Assembly (NCBI RefSeq): GCF_025698545.1 | Contig: NC_068567.1 | Coordinates: forward strand, 58,905,371-58,969,370 | Length of the DNA: 64,000 nt | DNA from: Gossypium raimondii | Taxonomy: Eukaryota; Streptophyta; Magnoliopsida; Malvales; Malvaceae | Reading direction: 5' to 3' | Part shown: positions 1 through 10,180 of the stretch, piece after piece | Numbering within the stretch: position 1 is the stretch's first letter | How the letters are laid out: the number at the start of each line of letters is the position of its first letter | Translations under genes and position numbers: made by a program | The notes under the pieces: model-generated | The model's database searches: none | Told to the model about the DNA's origin: nothing | Seen by the model: the letters and a program-made list of their open reading frames with translations, nothing else

Positions 1-8
1 GCACAAAA

Positions 9-209
9 TTAATACTTAATCGACGAAGCTCTCATTGGCGTCATTCTGAAGATTTTACGCCTAAGTCTTGTACGAGGTTCTGCCAAATCTATGTTCTGGT
101 TAAAAACCAATCGGGTTGTTTTCTCCAATAAAAAAACAACATCGTTCTCGGTGTTATGGACCTCACCATCATAGTAAAAAACAACAGTAATACGTTCACT
201 CATCTTCAA
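9..209 (-). pseudogene. MURA-like transposase N-terminal fragment
   Basis: A 66-residue reading frame starts at 209 (MKMSERITVVFYYDGEV) and stops at 9. It aligns by eye with the longer minus-strand frame at 50,332-51,063: both show an (I/V)xxxVxYY(D/N)G(E/A)(V/I) start, then RL(V/A)FNxNI, then RR(K/Q)KI, then MR(A/V)SS(I/L)KY. That layout is what I recall for the N-terminal region of MULE transposases in cotton. The catalytic domain is absent here; the frame stops just after IKY. Its presumed promoter is the tandem array and telo-box block to its right (210-1,337). It is probably a dead fragment of the transposase gene. Confidence 0.55.
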
Positions 210-296
210 TTTCTATTATACTTAGTCTTAATTTTTCTTGCTGTAACTTATGTAACCTGAGAATGAAATTTGGTTCATTTATAGTCTAAGGTCAAA

Positions 297-830
297 CAGG
301 AACTACTGTAGAAAGAGAGCGTCCACGTCCACGTGAGAGCTTTTTTCAGTAATTTTGCTGACAGTGCACCTTGCTTGAAGCGTTTTTGACACTATTTATT
401 CATAATCGTCTTCTCAAAATTATTTTTTCAGGAACTACTATAGAAAGAACGTCCACGTTAAAGCTTTTTCAGTAATTTTGCTGACAGTGCACCCTGCTTG
501 AAGCGTTTTTGACACTATTTACTCATAATCGTCTTCTCAAAATTATTTTTTCAGGAACTATTGTAGAAAGAGCGTCCACGTGGAAACTTTTTCAGTAATT
601 TTGCTGACATACATCCTGCTTGAAGTGTTTTTTACACTATTTGTTCAGAACCGTCTTCTCAAAATTATTTTTTGCAAGAACTACTGTAGAAAAAGAGCGT
701 CCACGTGGGATCTTTTTTCAGTAATTTTGCTGACAATGCATATTGCTTAAAGTGTTTTTTACATTATCTTTTTAGAATCGTCTTCTCAAAATTATTTTTT
801 TCAGAAACTACTGTAGAAAAAATAAAAGTT
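297..830. repeat. Tandem array of ~122-132-bp units (four full plus a partial)
   Basis: Units begin at about 297, 429, 552, 674 and 802 with the word CAGGAACTA or a variant. Each contains GTAGAAAG, GCGTCCACGT, CAGTAATTTTGCTGACA, TGCTTGAAG, a TTTTTGACACTATTT-like word and CGTCTTCTCAAAATTATTTTTT. The fifth unit breaks off after about 30 bp. A single diverged copy of the same unit lies at 20,237-20,330 in MULE copy 2. The array sits directly upstream of the minus-strand MURA-like fragment. Confidence 0.9.
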
Positions 831-889
831 TGTATATTGTCAAATTTTCGTTAAACCTTAAATACAAATTTATTTAAAAAAACTAAACC

Positions 890-1070
890 ATGATTTAATT
901 AATTTTCTTAAAACCCAAAAATCCTAATTTAATCAATTTATTTAAAACCTCAAAAACCTAATTTAATTATTTTTTAAAAAACCTTAAACCCTAAATCTAC
1001 CAAAAACCCTAAATTATTTTAACAAAACCCTAAAAATCCTAAACCAAAAAACTCTAGAGACTAAACATGC
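890..1070. repeat. Cluster of telo-box-like CCCTAA/CCTAA motifs
   Basis: The stretch holds many near-telomeric words on the plus strand, such as AAACCCAAAAATCCTAA, CCTTAAACCCTAAATC, AAAACCCTAAATT and AAAACCCTAAAAATCCTAAA. It is not an ordered (CCCTAAA)n tract. The same kind of block is at 20,430-20,480 in MULE copy 2, in the same place between the ~125-bp unit and the subterminal array. On the minus strand it reads TTAGGGTTT and lies upstream of the MURA-like frame, so it may be promoter DNA. Confidence 0.6.
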
Positions 1071-1094
1071 AAAAAGCCCTAACCATAGAAAAAC

Positions 1095-1337
1095 ACAGGC
1101 TAAAATGCGTCCCTGGGGGAGTGATTTTGCCACTTCAGCAAAGCGCGTCCATGTGGGCGCATTTTGTGCTGACATTGCAAAATTGCTCCCACAGGGACAC
1201 GTTTTGTTGAAATTTCCCGCAAAAACGCTCCTACGTAGACACGTTTTGCTAAAATCGGCCCTTTCTGATAAATAATGAAAAAATTAGCCCATTTCCGTAA
1301 ATAAAGTTGGAAATGGGCATTTAATGGTAAAATGGTC
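1095..1337. repeat. GC-rich subterminal/terminal inverted-repeat arm of MULE copy 1
   Basis: It contains GCGTCCCTGGGGGAG, GCGCGTCCATGTGGGCGC, GCTCCCACAGGGACACG and GCTCCTACGTAGACACG, which are diverged forms of the GCGTCCACGT words in copy 2. The last 80 bp match the inverted terminus of copy 2. The partner arm lies off the window. Confidence 0.6.
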
Positions 1338-1550
1338 GATTAATTTTGTATTTAATTTATCAAATATAATTTGATGGATGTGACTTAATTCAAGTTTTTA
1401 ATATTAATTTGATGAAAATTAATTGCTAATATCATTAGCAAATTATGATTTTTCACTAAATTAACTCAAAGCAGCATCAATCATTATTTAAGGGGGTTGA
1501 TTAAATTATAAATATATATATATTTGGGGGGGGGATAAACAAAATTTACA

Positions 1551-1905
1551 TTAACTCAAGACACTAGGAATCCCCCTAGGTGGATCCTCGAGGATTACCA
1601 AACCCTCTTCTTTATCAAAGGTCACATTAGTTATACAATTAGCATCTTTATTTTTCATTCTGAGAATATACTTTAAAAATCAATTACCAATCTCCTTCAA
1701 TATTTGATATATTCACCTGATTAGTACAGAATTCGAAGATAGCATGAAACAGTCACGAACAGCCTTTACTATTTCCGTACTATCAATCTAAATAAAAAAT
1801 TTCTCAAAATTCTTACTCAACATAATATTTAAACCATCTAAAACTACCCATAATTTAGCGTAAAAAACTGAACACTTCACCGTATATCTATTATTAAACA
1901 TAAAT
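1551..1905 (-). pseudogene. LINE RNase H-like C-terminal relic
   Basis: Read on the minus strand, the region gives a long but interrupted frame. It runs from AKLWVVLDGLN near 1,880, through IDSTEIVKAV and then NSVLIR, to EEGLVILEDPPRGIPSVLS before a stop at 1,551-1,553. That order (AELWgxxDGL, then a TDSxE motif, then LxxxEDPP) is typical of the RNase H domain at the end of plant LINE polyproteins. At least three in-frame stops interrupt it, so it is dead. No reverse transcriptase is visible upstream, and the nearby ORF1 relic lies on the other strand. They are therefore two separate insertions. Confidence 0.6.
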
Positions 1906-2615
1906 ATGGAAATGAAATTGGGAATGGAGGCGAGTGGGTGGGTTGAGAGTAAGGACCCACCCCCCAAAAAAAGGCCAAAACTTTAATTGAAAAATATGCA
2001 ATCCACAGCTAATAAAGGGACCCATTATAGTACACGTAGGATTATATTATATTATTGGACTTACCATACCCTCATCATTTTCTGTTCTAGCTGTTGTCCA
2101 CCGATCTACTTTATCCATCCGGTCGAAAGTTTATTATTTTGTTCTCCTATAAAATTAATAAATATTTTCTTATATTATTTTACAATAATTTTTTTGAAGA
2201 AATATTTTACCTAAAAAATATCAACTTCCACATTTTTATTGGGATAGAGGGAGTATTATTTTAGGACACTTAGCATTTATTTATTATTTTTATTACATTA
2301 TCTTAATTTTATAAATTTTCATTATTATTAATTGATCCAAATTTGTCATGTTCTATATTATAATGATTTTTAAATATTTTTTATAATTAACCTTTACTCT
2401 CAATATAGTTTAATAATTTTTCATCATTATTTATGATTAAGATAATTTAGCAAAATGTAATTTTAAATAATTTATACTTCAATTAACCAAACAGAATAAT
2501 GTAACATATCTTATAATATATTAAGTAAACTTATATTTCATAATTAACCAAACGAATTGTTTGCCTCTCATTACATTATTGTTTCACTCAGAGAATTTAT
2601 TTAAAAAAATATCAA
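1906..2615. other. AT-rich intergenic DNA, no gene seen
   Basis: Long A/T runs, one short C-run near 1,960 and stop-dense frames. The 75-residue plus frame at 1,987-2,214 has no recognisable motif and biased composition. I see no gene here. Confidence 0.6.
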
Positions 2616-2621
2616 AACCTT

Positions 2622-3737
2622 ATGGCTTCAATGTTAACTGCTCACAATGCGAGAATTGACAAAGCAACCAATAAGGTGAGTCAGATAAAGCATGACCCTA
2701 CTGATACTAGCAATCCGTTGAGTGAGCCTAGTGAGGGGACTTGGGCTTTGTTTAAGAACATGCTCCTGGATAAGGGCAATGCAAGGTCGATAAGGAGGAC
2801 AATTTGAAGTTGCAAGAGGGTGATGTAGTTGCAGTGGTCATAGATGCTATGTCGTTTATATGCTTCTCTAAAAGGGTTTATTCTCTGATTGGAAAAACTA
2901 TGTGTCTTATAGTGATCATCAAGTCTTCCTCCGGAGAACCTTTAAAATTACCCCTGCTTAGCTTTAAATTCACCTCTAACCATCAAATGAAATGTGAATA
3001 ACCCGCCCTCCTCTCTTTGAAACAATGGGTGCTTCTAGTTCCATTGGTGCTTAAAACAAATCTGTCTTCTCCATATTACTATATCTCTAGAGTTAATAAT
3101 TTTATACGAGGAACTACTGAACTCAATAACTTGTTGTCGTTACTCTTCAGTTTTCTTTTGAGGTCTATCCTATAAAGGTACTCAAACTGAATTGGTAATC
3201 GATTTTTAGGTTTCGTCCAAGGAGGATAGGCTTTAATGCTTTACTAAACAATTTATATGCCCTTTGGAAGCCAAAGTCGACAATCCATTTTATGGATTTG
3301 AGGAATGATGATTGTTTGGTTAAGGTTGAAGATGAGGAGGATTATGCCAAAGCTTTGGCTGAATGTTCGTGGATAGCTTATTGCCAATATTTAATGGTTC
3401 ATTGTAGGATCATTGTTTGGATTTGTCTACTAGGTTTCTCTGTTGCTTTGTATAAGAAAAGCATCTTGAATTCTGTTGACAGCACTATCTGTCGATTGGT
3501 TAAGATTAATTATAATATTGATAACAGTTCTGGGGGTTGGTTTCCTCGTACGGTTGTTAGTGTGGGTCTTGGGAAGCCACTGATCTTGAAGATTTGAATT
3601 GATGGAGTCTTGCAATAGGTGGAGTATGAAGCTCTTCCTAGTGTTTTGTTTTGGGTGCGGGAGATATAAACATGTCCAAGACCTATGTCCATTGCGAGGT
3701 ACAAAAGATGATATTCATGGAACTAATGACGATATTT
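2622..3737 (+). pseudogene. LINE ORF1 relic (DUF4283 plus zinc-knuckle type)
   Basis: Three frames on the plus strand form a broken ORF1 of an L1-type plant LINE. The first part has RIDKATNKVSQIK. The second has LKLQEGDV followed by a FSKRV segment, which resembles the start of DUF4283. The third, from about 3,230, has ALWKPKSTIHFMDLRNDDC, then KVEDEEDYAKAL, YCQYL and VKINYN. Near 3,600 IDGVLQ and VEYEALPS are followed by remains of the cysteine knuckle. Frame changes and stops at 2,805, 3,000 and around 3,597 show it is dead. The stretch 3,030-3,230 has no ORF1 similarity and may be an insertion or strongly decayed. ORF2 is not seen downstream. Confidence 0.7.
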
Positions 3738-3966
3738 AAATTCGGGTCTACAATTTTTTATCCAAACTTAAATCAAGAGTTTTCTAATACTTGATTCAAG
3801 TAATATCAAACTTAAAAAAAGCTGAGCTTGATTTTTATACAAACAATCAATTTTAAACTCAAATATAAGTAAACATTGAGTTGAGCTCAAATAATTTATT
3901 TTATTTTTCCAATGAAATTCTAACAAAAACTTTAAATCTAACTCAATTATCTTATAATTTATAAAT

Positions 3967-4214
3967 GATTAAAATTTGCCATAAGTCTCTATATTCTTTG
4001 TAAATTTAGAAATTAACTTTTCTATTTTTCAAAATTTAAAATTTAGATTCAACTGTTAACACTTTTAAAATTATTTTATTAAATCTAAATTTATTATAAC
4101 GTCATTTTTTAGTTACTTTGCTGCCAAGTAAAGAAAATAAATTATTAAAATTAAAAATATAAAATTAAACTCTAAATGTGTATAGACTATAAAGACCTAT
4201 GCAATATTTTAGTC
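3967..4214. mobile_element. 248-bp inverted-repeat MITE, same family as 59,782-60,028
   Basis: The ends GATTAAAAT and, inverted, GACTAAAAT are followed in both arms by a TCTxTATA block and an AAATTTAGA block. The copy at 59,782 has nearly the same length (247 bp) and shares CTCTATATTCTT and CTATTTTTCA. No clean target duplication is visible here, so the exact ends are approximate. Confidence 0.65.
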
Positions 4215-4924
4215 TTTTACTTAAATATCACTTGTTGCCTAAACAAAACTAGACTCAAATAGTAAAAACCGACTATAACACCTCTATTAGGAAAAAAGGG
4301 AAAAAGGTTGCTGCCTCTGCCCATTGAGCCGATTAGCAAGAGTGACAGTTGAAAAAGGTGGGTTAGCTTTTGTTAAAGTGCAAAGCATATTGCATGTAGT
4401 CGATTGGTTTTTACTACTTGCTAACCTCATTAGTAAACAAATGATCATATCACCGACATTTGCTCTTCGGTCGGTGTGATTAACCCAAACCTCCTTTTCT
4501 CCTATTGGCCCAATCCTCTGCTTAATTACTTGTTTGATTCACTCCCCCTTTTCATGTTTGGACTTTGGACAAAGAGAAACTACGCTTTAGCTCTCTTTTT
4601 CTCCATTATGAACATGCTGCTGCGTTAATCGAGTTGTTCTCTGTAAAAATAAAATCCATTTCAAATTTTAGAGTTTAGTGAAATGACTTATGGGGTTTTG
4701 CGAAAAAGGGTTAAAAAAAACAAGAAGATATATATGGTCAAATCATCCTATGAGTGTTTCGAATTTTGTTCCTAATTCCGAGAATTTGGCTCGTATACTA
4801 TGATGGTTAAGTATTTTAGTTTTCGCTAAACCCTAAATTTTAAAAACTTGCATACAATTGTCAGAGAAAAAATAGTTGATTAATAATTTGTATAACTTAT
4901 ATAAAAAGAAAAGTGGTTAGTAGA
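4215..4924. other. Intergenic stretch, unassigned
   Basis: A moderately GC-richer block (4,285-4,620) with no open frame lies between AT-rich flanks. It looks like old repeat DNA, but I cannot name a family. Confidence 0.4.
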
Positions 4925-5390
4925 GGTGATTATGGGTCGGGTCGTGCTAAGTTCAGGCTGGATCTAAATATAATATTAATATATTTTATGTTTGTCTAAA
5001 CCTGGCCTGGCTCGAAATATGGGTTTAAAATTTTGCCCAAATCCGTCTATATTTACAAAAGACTAACCCAAACTCATTATAAAATATATTTTTTAAATTT
5101 TTATATATTTTTATTTATTGAAATTTTTTATAATATTATTTTAATATTTACATTAGAGTAGTATTATATATTTGTATAGGTTTGTTTTTTTTAATGTGTT
5201 CTAAATTACATAATGTATAAAAATAACATACTATAAAGTATTATAAACTTAAAAACGAGTCGGGCTGGACTCAGGCTTTTAAATAGACTTGGACATAATA
5301 TTTTTATCCAAATCCTCTCAAATTTTGGGCGGGCATTCGGGCCTGGGTGAGTAACCTGGCCCATGAATAGGTCTAGGCATTAGGGTCTTC
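4925..5390. repeat. Dispersed 'GGTCGGGTC / GGGCCTGGG' repeat, copy 1
   Basis: The left end has GGGTCGGGTCGTGC and GGCCTGGCTCG; the right end has GGGCGGGCATTCGGGCCTGGG and CCTGGCCCATGAATAGG. The two ends are loosely inverted (AAAATTTTGCCCAAATCC against ATCCAAATCC with AAATTTTGGGC). Diverged relatives are at 8,400-8,940, 13,650-14,100 and 36,870-37,110. It is non-coding. Confidence 0.5.
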
Positions 5391-5404
5391 CTTTTCTTGA
5401 GACA

Positions 5405-6182
5405 AGTTAAAATTTTTTTTTATTTACAAAATGTATAATTTAAGTTTTAGTTTCTTTGTTATGCTAAGATTTGAAATTTAATCTCTATACTTTAATTTAT
5501 ATTATAATTTAATCTCTATATTTTTATAATGTTATTAGTTAATCTAAATAGTTAATATCATTAAATTTTCGATTAACTGTTACATGGTTATATATAATTT
5601 GAATGTCCTAATGGTTTTAGAAACTATTTTTTGGGTTTGCTTTGCTTGTTTACAATATAACACAACAATCAAATTTAAATGTTGGAAAGCATGAGTTGTG
5701 GTGTAGTGGTTACTCACCTCATCCTTTAATCATTTAGTTGGGGTTCAATCGTTGCTCATGGGAACATAGCATATTTCACAGTCAACCATTTACCTCTTCG
5801 GAGAGCACCGTGATGAGGGGATTAATCATTGCTGTCGGCGGTCTAAATGGTTAATATTGTTAACTATTTCAATTACAATGTTGATGCTATTTTTTATTGA
5901 GAATACCATTCCCATAAAAAAATGTATTTTATCATGACGAGCTTGAATTAAAGTTTTTTTTTTAAAATCTACATCAACATTTTCAATGTTATCTTTTGTT
6001 ACAAAATTATCGAGTAGATTATTTTTTATTTTAAAATGTCACACGGTGAATTTAACGGAAGAATTTTAACAATGGTTACAATTAATCCTAAATTTCTAAA
6101 TTTAAAAATAGATCAATTAAATTATTAAAAATAAAAAATAAGGAGATTATAAAATGTAAAGGAACTTAAAGCATATTTTAAC
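5405..6182. mobile_element. Inverted-repeat element carrying a nested SINE
   Basis: The left end AGTTAAAATTTTTTTT is mirrored at the right end (inverted AGTTAAAATATGCTTT). A second mirrored pair is the TTAACGG/CCGTTAA neighbourhood with phrases such as AATTTAATC. The arms are diverged. A tRNA-derived SINE occupies the middle, which probably accounts for much of the length. Confidence 0.4.
5683..5925 (+). mobile_element. tRNA-derived SINE
   Basis: The 5' part has a good polymerase III A box (TGGTGTAGTGG, about 5,698) and, about 45 bp on, a B-box-like GGTTCAATCG. A non-tRNA body with CTCTTCGGAGAGCACCGTGA and GGCGGTCTAAATGG follows, and an A-run (near 5,917) ends it. This is the standard layout of plant SINEs. 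A target duplication was not resolved. Confidence 0.6.
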
Positions 6183-6261
6183 TTTCAAGTTTTCATTCTA
6201 TAATTTGCTACAAGGAAAAAGTAACTCTATGTGAAGCATGGAACCATATTAGTAATAATAA

Positions 6262-7737
6262 GAGTAAACTACACTTAAGGTCATTAAATTATTAGTAAGT
6301 TTACGTTTTGGTCACTGAACTTTTCAAAATTTTTTATTTAAGTCAATGAGTTATAAGGGTTTTTATTTTATTTTTAAGTCTGGCTAGCGAACTTCGAACG
6401 ACTATTTGACGATTGGTATGGTGGATCAGTATCCATTGAAAGTAGAAGAACATGTCTTATATCCAAATATATTTGATGGTCCGTGTAGGAGATCATTGAA
6501 GAAAATTATTCAGATTTTAGTTTGCAGATTCATGAAGATCAATATTATTTTATGAAGAAAAAAAAATTAAACTATAAAAAAGAAGGAAAATGAGAGTTTT
6601 CGATTGGTGTAGATGATGTAGATAGAGAAAGCCATACAATAATAATTTTAATAGTCCGATAATTTAAAAGAAAAACTTTTAAATAATTTAATGATATTTT
6701 ATATTTATTTTTTAATAATAATAATAATATTTTCCCGGACCCAGCTTATAAAGGGCGGTCACTGCAGGCTGGGACTCCACCAAAGAACACGGTCCCAATC
6801 GCTTGAGCTGGGGAACCACATGCACTGTACTCACATTACCAAACAAAACCTTCCTTCACCTAGCTATTACTATACGACACATTTTGACACTCACTAAGAT
6901 TTTTGGCACTTTCCTATCTCTCATCACTTGGTAAAAAGCAATCTCACGCATATTTTTAAATTTTTAAATATTTTATACGATGTCACACTCATACAGAAAA
7001 TTTAAAAGATATGGGTTTGAGGTGCTGCAAGTAAAGTTGTATTTTTTGTTTCCTGTGAATTGCCCAGGTGAAGTAAGGGGTTTGTATTAGGTGGCTGTCT
7101 TTTCAATATAATAATATAATATGAACTGTGTGATGGGGGTGGGGGTGGAGGGGCCTTTGCATGGCAGATAGAGATGAGAAATTAAATTTTGGATGGAAAT
7201 TTGACATGCACTCATACCATCATCATTAATAATCACAGCCAAATTTAAATAAAAAAACAGGGAGCGTTGTTAACTCAGATTTGTGGTCTCCATCACCACC
7301 TATCCCTTTCTGAATGGGGGGCTACCTCTTTTGGAGGGCACACCTTTTTACTATTTAATAGTGATATGTCGACCAAATGTAGCCATGACTCTATTATGTT
7401 ATTACAACATTTGTATTCCATGTATATTTTAAATGTAATTATGTAACCATGATCTTACATATATATTTTATGTATTGTGAATTTGGAGGAAATACTTTCT
7501 TTATTTACAAAATGAATAGAAGTATAGTTAAAAAATATTATAAAAGGATCAAATTAAATATTTTAATTATAATTCAAGGGTTAAATTAGATATAAATCCT
7601 TCAATTAACATGTCATATCACTTTTTTGTTAAGGGTGTAATGACTTTTAACGAATAAGTGACCAAATGTAAGTTTCCATAATTCAATGGCAAAAGAAGAA
7701 AATTTACCAAAGTTTAATAATTTACCTTAAAAGATAA
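6262..7737. mobile_element. TIR element with GAGTAAACTAC-type end
   Basis: The left end carries GAGTAAACTACACTTAAGG and then TAAGTTTACGTTTTGGTCACT. Read inverted, the right end has TTAAGGTAAATTATTAAACTTTGG and then AACTTACATTTGGTCACTTA. The arms are about 100 bp and diverged. The interior includes a GC-richer block at 6,735-6,900 and 7,265-7,350 that I cannot assign. No transposase is seen, so it is non-autonomous. Confidence 0.45.
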
Positions 7738-8399
7738 GGGGTAGATAGATGGGCGTAGGGCAAGGGGGCCTTGAGGACAAATATACATGACACAATGCAT
7801 TATTGGTTTGGTCCATAGTCCATATAGTATAAGGGCCTACAATATGGGAAAAGGGTATAATTCTTGGGAATGTATTCCTACGGTGCCTACTACAATGCAA
7901 ATATTCACTCTGATGAGATGTAACCATTATGAGCCCTCTGATTTCGCCTGTTTCGTACAATGGGACTTAGGGATTGTATTTATTTTAATTGGTGTCAGTG
8001 GCAGATGAAATCTTGCACACGTGTGTTGTGTATCTTACTTGCTAGATTATTAAATTTTTAGATATTTTGCTCCGATATAAATGTAAGCCCCAATTGGTAT
8101 CTTTGCTCATTTGTGAAAAGGTACAATCCATGGCCTACTCGGCTAGGCCGGCCTAATTATTACAACTCACAAACATGGTTACAGCCTATGAGGGACATAT
8201 TAGATGCACATCTATATATTCCTATATGAGATTTAAATGATATCCAAAATCAAAACTGTAAATTTAGTTGTATCGTTATTATTATAATAAAAGAAAATTT
8301 AGATTTAAGAAAAAAAATTAAGGGAAATCAACAAAAGTGAACAAGGGTTAATCAACTATGCCATCGCGGGCATGCATGTGGTGGAACTTATCTTTGAGT
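7738..8399. other. Unassigned intergenic sequence
   Basis: 7,740-8,010 is less AT-rich than its surroundings and has overlapping short frames on both strands without family motifs. The rest is AT-rich. I see no gene. Confidence 0.4.
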
Positions 8400-8940
8400 T
8401 TTGGGTAGACTTGGTCGTGACTTGGATCATTCGTTAGTTTGGGTAAAAATATAGGCTCGAAAAAAAGTATAGACAAAAAATAAGACCAATTTTCTAAACG
8501 GGTCGAGCCTCAGGTAAGATTTTTTTGACTCAGCTCGAATCAACCTAAATTTTCTTTTTGCTGTTGTTTTGCTATCATGTCACTATTATATTGCTACTAT
8601 TTTTTTGTTATTATTTAGATATTGTATAACTCTTGTTTTATTATTAATTTTACTACTTTAGATGTATTTTAAGTTGCAATTATTTTAGTGTTATTTAAAT
8701 ATAAAGATTTTTTAATGTATTTTCAATTTATTGGAAAATATTTATTTTAATATTTTTAGTGTATTTGATGTATTATATTTTTTAAATTTATTTTTATATA
8801 AAAAATTAATATAAGCAAGTCGGGTTGAGCTCGAATTTAACACTTTTAATTTGGGCTAAAATTGGATAGAATTTGGGGTTTATTTTTAAATCGGGTCGGA
8901 TATGGACCTAAAATTTTGTATCCGATCAACTCATGATCAA
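8400..8940. repeat. Dispersed 'GGTCGGGT' repeat, copy 2
   Basis: Phrases CTTGGTCGTGACTTGG, CGGGTCGAGCCTCAGG, AAGTCGGGTTGAGCTCG and TCGGGTCGGATATGG repeat the vocabulary of the copy at 4,925-5,390. An AT-rich centre separates the two ends. It is non-coding. Confidence 0.45.
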
Positions 8941-9948
8941 ATCTAATTTTAAACTTATTAAAAAATTCCAAAATTTAAAAAGAATTAACTAAGATTTTAA
9001 AAATCTTGGTGAGGTAATTAAAATTTTTTACAGTTTTGGGAGGGCGAAAGCCTCCTCTGACTCTAACTGAACCATCCAGTGGCAAGGCCCAAAAAGATAG
9101 AAGGGTATAGTTGGGCCATAAAAGACAACACCCAACCCCTCCTTCCCCACTTTTATTCGACGCAAACCCACAATAATAGTGTTAAGAGTTGATCTGGGGT
9201 TTATCCCTAATCTGTTAAGAGTTGATTTTTTTGGACAGTCGATTAGTAGATTTGAAGACTTTAATTGAGTTTTAAAGTGGACGTTGCTTGGATTTACCCG
9301 TCGTTAGCCTTGTTGGAATTATATGCTTATTGTAATGTAATCTTGAACTTTAACTGTAGTAGAACTTTTGAGTAAAATTTCAATTCTTGCTGTTTTAACC
9401 CTTTATTTTTACAAGTTTTTCACGTAAAAATCATTTAAATTGTCTTAATTGAGACATTTCGAGTTTGGATTATACGTCTATTTACTTTTGTTTTTCTTTT
9501 TAAACCCTCAAGCAACCTTCTAATTTGACTTTTAAGTCCTTTTTAGGTAATTTCTTTGATCTCAAATGCAGTTTAGCAGTTGACAATGGTTTATGGAACT
9601 CCTCTCATATTTCATCTTCTCGGCCATAAAAGGAGTTCTATTTAAGATGTGATTAAGCTTCTAACACTGTTGTGCTAAGACAAAGATTATAACATGTTAT
9701 TTAGGACAATAGTTAAGATTTTCTCGGCCCAGGCGTTGAATGAAACAAAGATAAGCTTTGTCTTCAACATGTTAACAAGGAGAGTTGGTCAAAAAAAAAA
9801 AAAAAAGAGCCATAAATTCTCCTACAATGGGAAACAGGCTGTATTTCAACAATGGACATGAAGGAATGCCATAGACATCTATTGGGACCTTTTTTCTTTC
9901 TTTCAATATTTATATTCTACATATAAGTATTTATATAATGTTAAAATA
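8941..9948. other. Intergenic DNA, no gene seen
   Basis: Stop-dense in all frames. It includes a run of about 17 A residues near 9,790, possibly the tail of an old retroposed insertion. Nothing else can be supported. Confidence 0.5.
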
Positions 9949-10180
9949 TGCAATTTAATCCATATACTTTAAAAGTTAAAAAAATCAAGTACTACCTTTT
10001 TAATTTAAAATTCTAAGTACAATAATTAATTTTGTTAGTATCTATTAGGTTATCCTCATATGATTGATAGAAAATAAACATGTTAATACAATAATCATTG
10101 GACAACGATTTTCAGATTGAAAAGGTAAAAGGATTGAATTTTCAACTTTTAAAGTGTATGAACTAAATCTCAAATTCTAT
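9949..10180. mobile_element. ~230-bp inverted-repeat MITE
   Basis: The left arm reads AATTTAATCCATATACTTTAAAAGTT and the right arm, inverted, reads ATTTAGTTCATACACTTTAAAAGTT (both shortened here by imperfect pairing). A second mirrored block is CTACCTTTTTAATTTAAAAT against TTACCTTTTCAATCTGAAAAT. It has no coding capacity. Confidence 0.55.

Larger units (their letters stand above)
1..1337. mobile_element. Right-hand part of a Mutator-like element (MULE copy 1), cut by the window edge
   Basis: This block holds, in order, a MURA-like N-terminal coding fragment on the minus strand, a ~125-bp tandem array, a run of CCCTAA-like motifs and a GC-rich subterminal region. Read inward from the right end, its terminus (about 1,260-1,337) matches the left terminus of the complete element at 18,903-20,723, including the shared words ACCATTAAA, GAAATGGGC and ATTATTTAT. 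I place the end near 1,337 by that alignment. The left end and its target duplication lie outside the window. Family membership is inferred from this similarity and from the coding fragment. Confidence 0.7.

Noticed and set aside
297-830. Regularly spaced repeats reminiscent of a CRISPR array
   Set aside because: Units are repeated over their whole ~125-bp length with no unique spacers, and the DNA is a plant nuclear transposon.
9787-9806. A-run as a possible retroposon tail
   Set aside because: No retroposed gene or SINE body could be recognised upstream.
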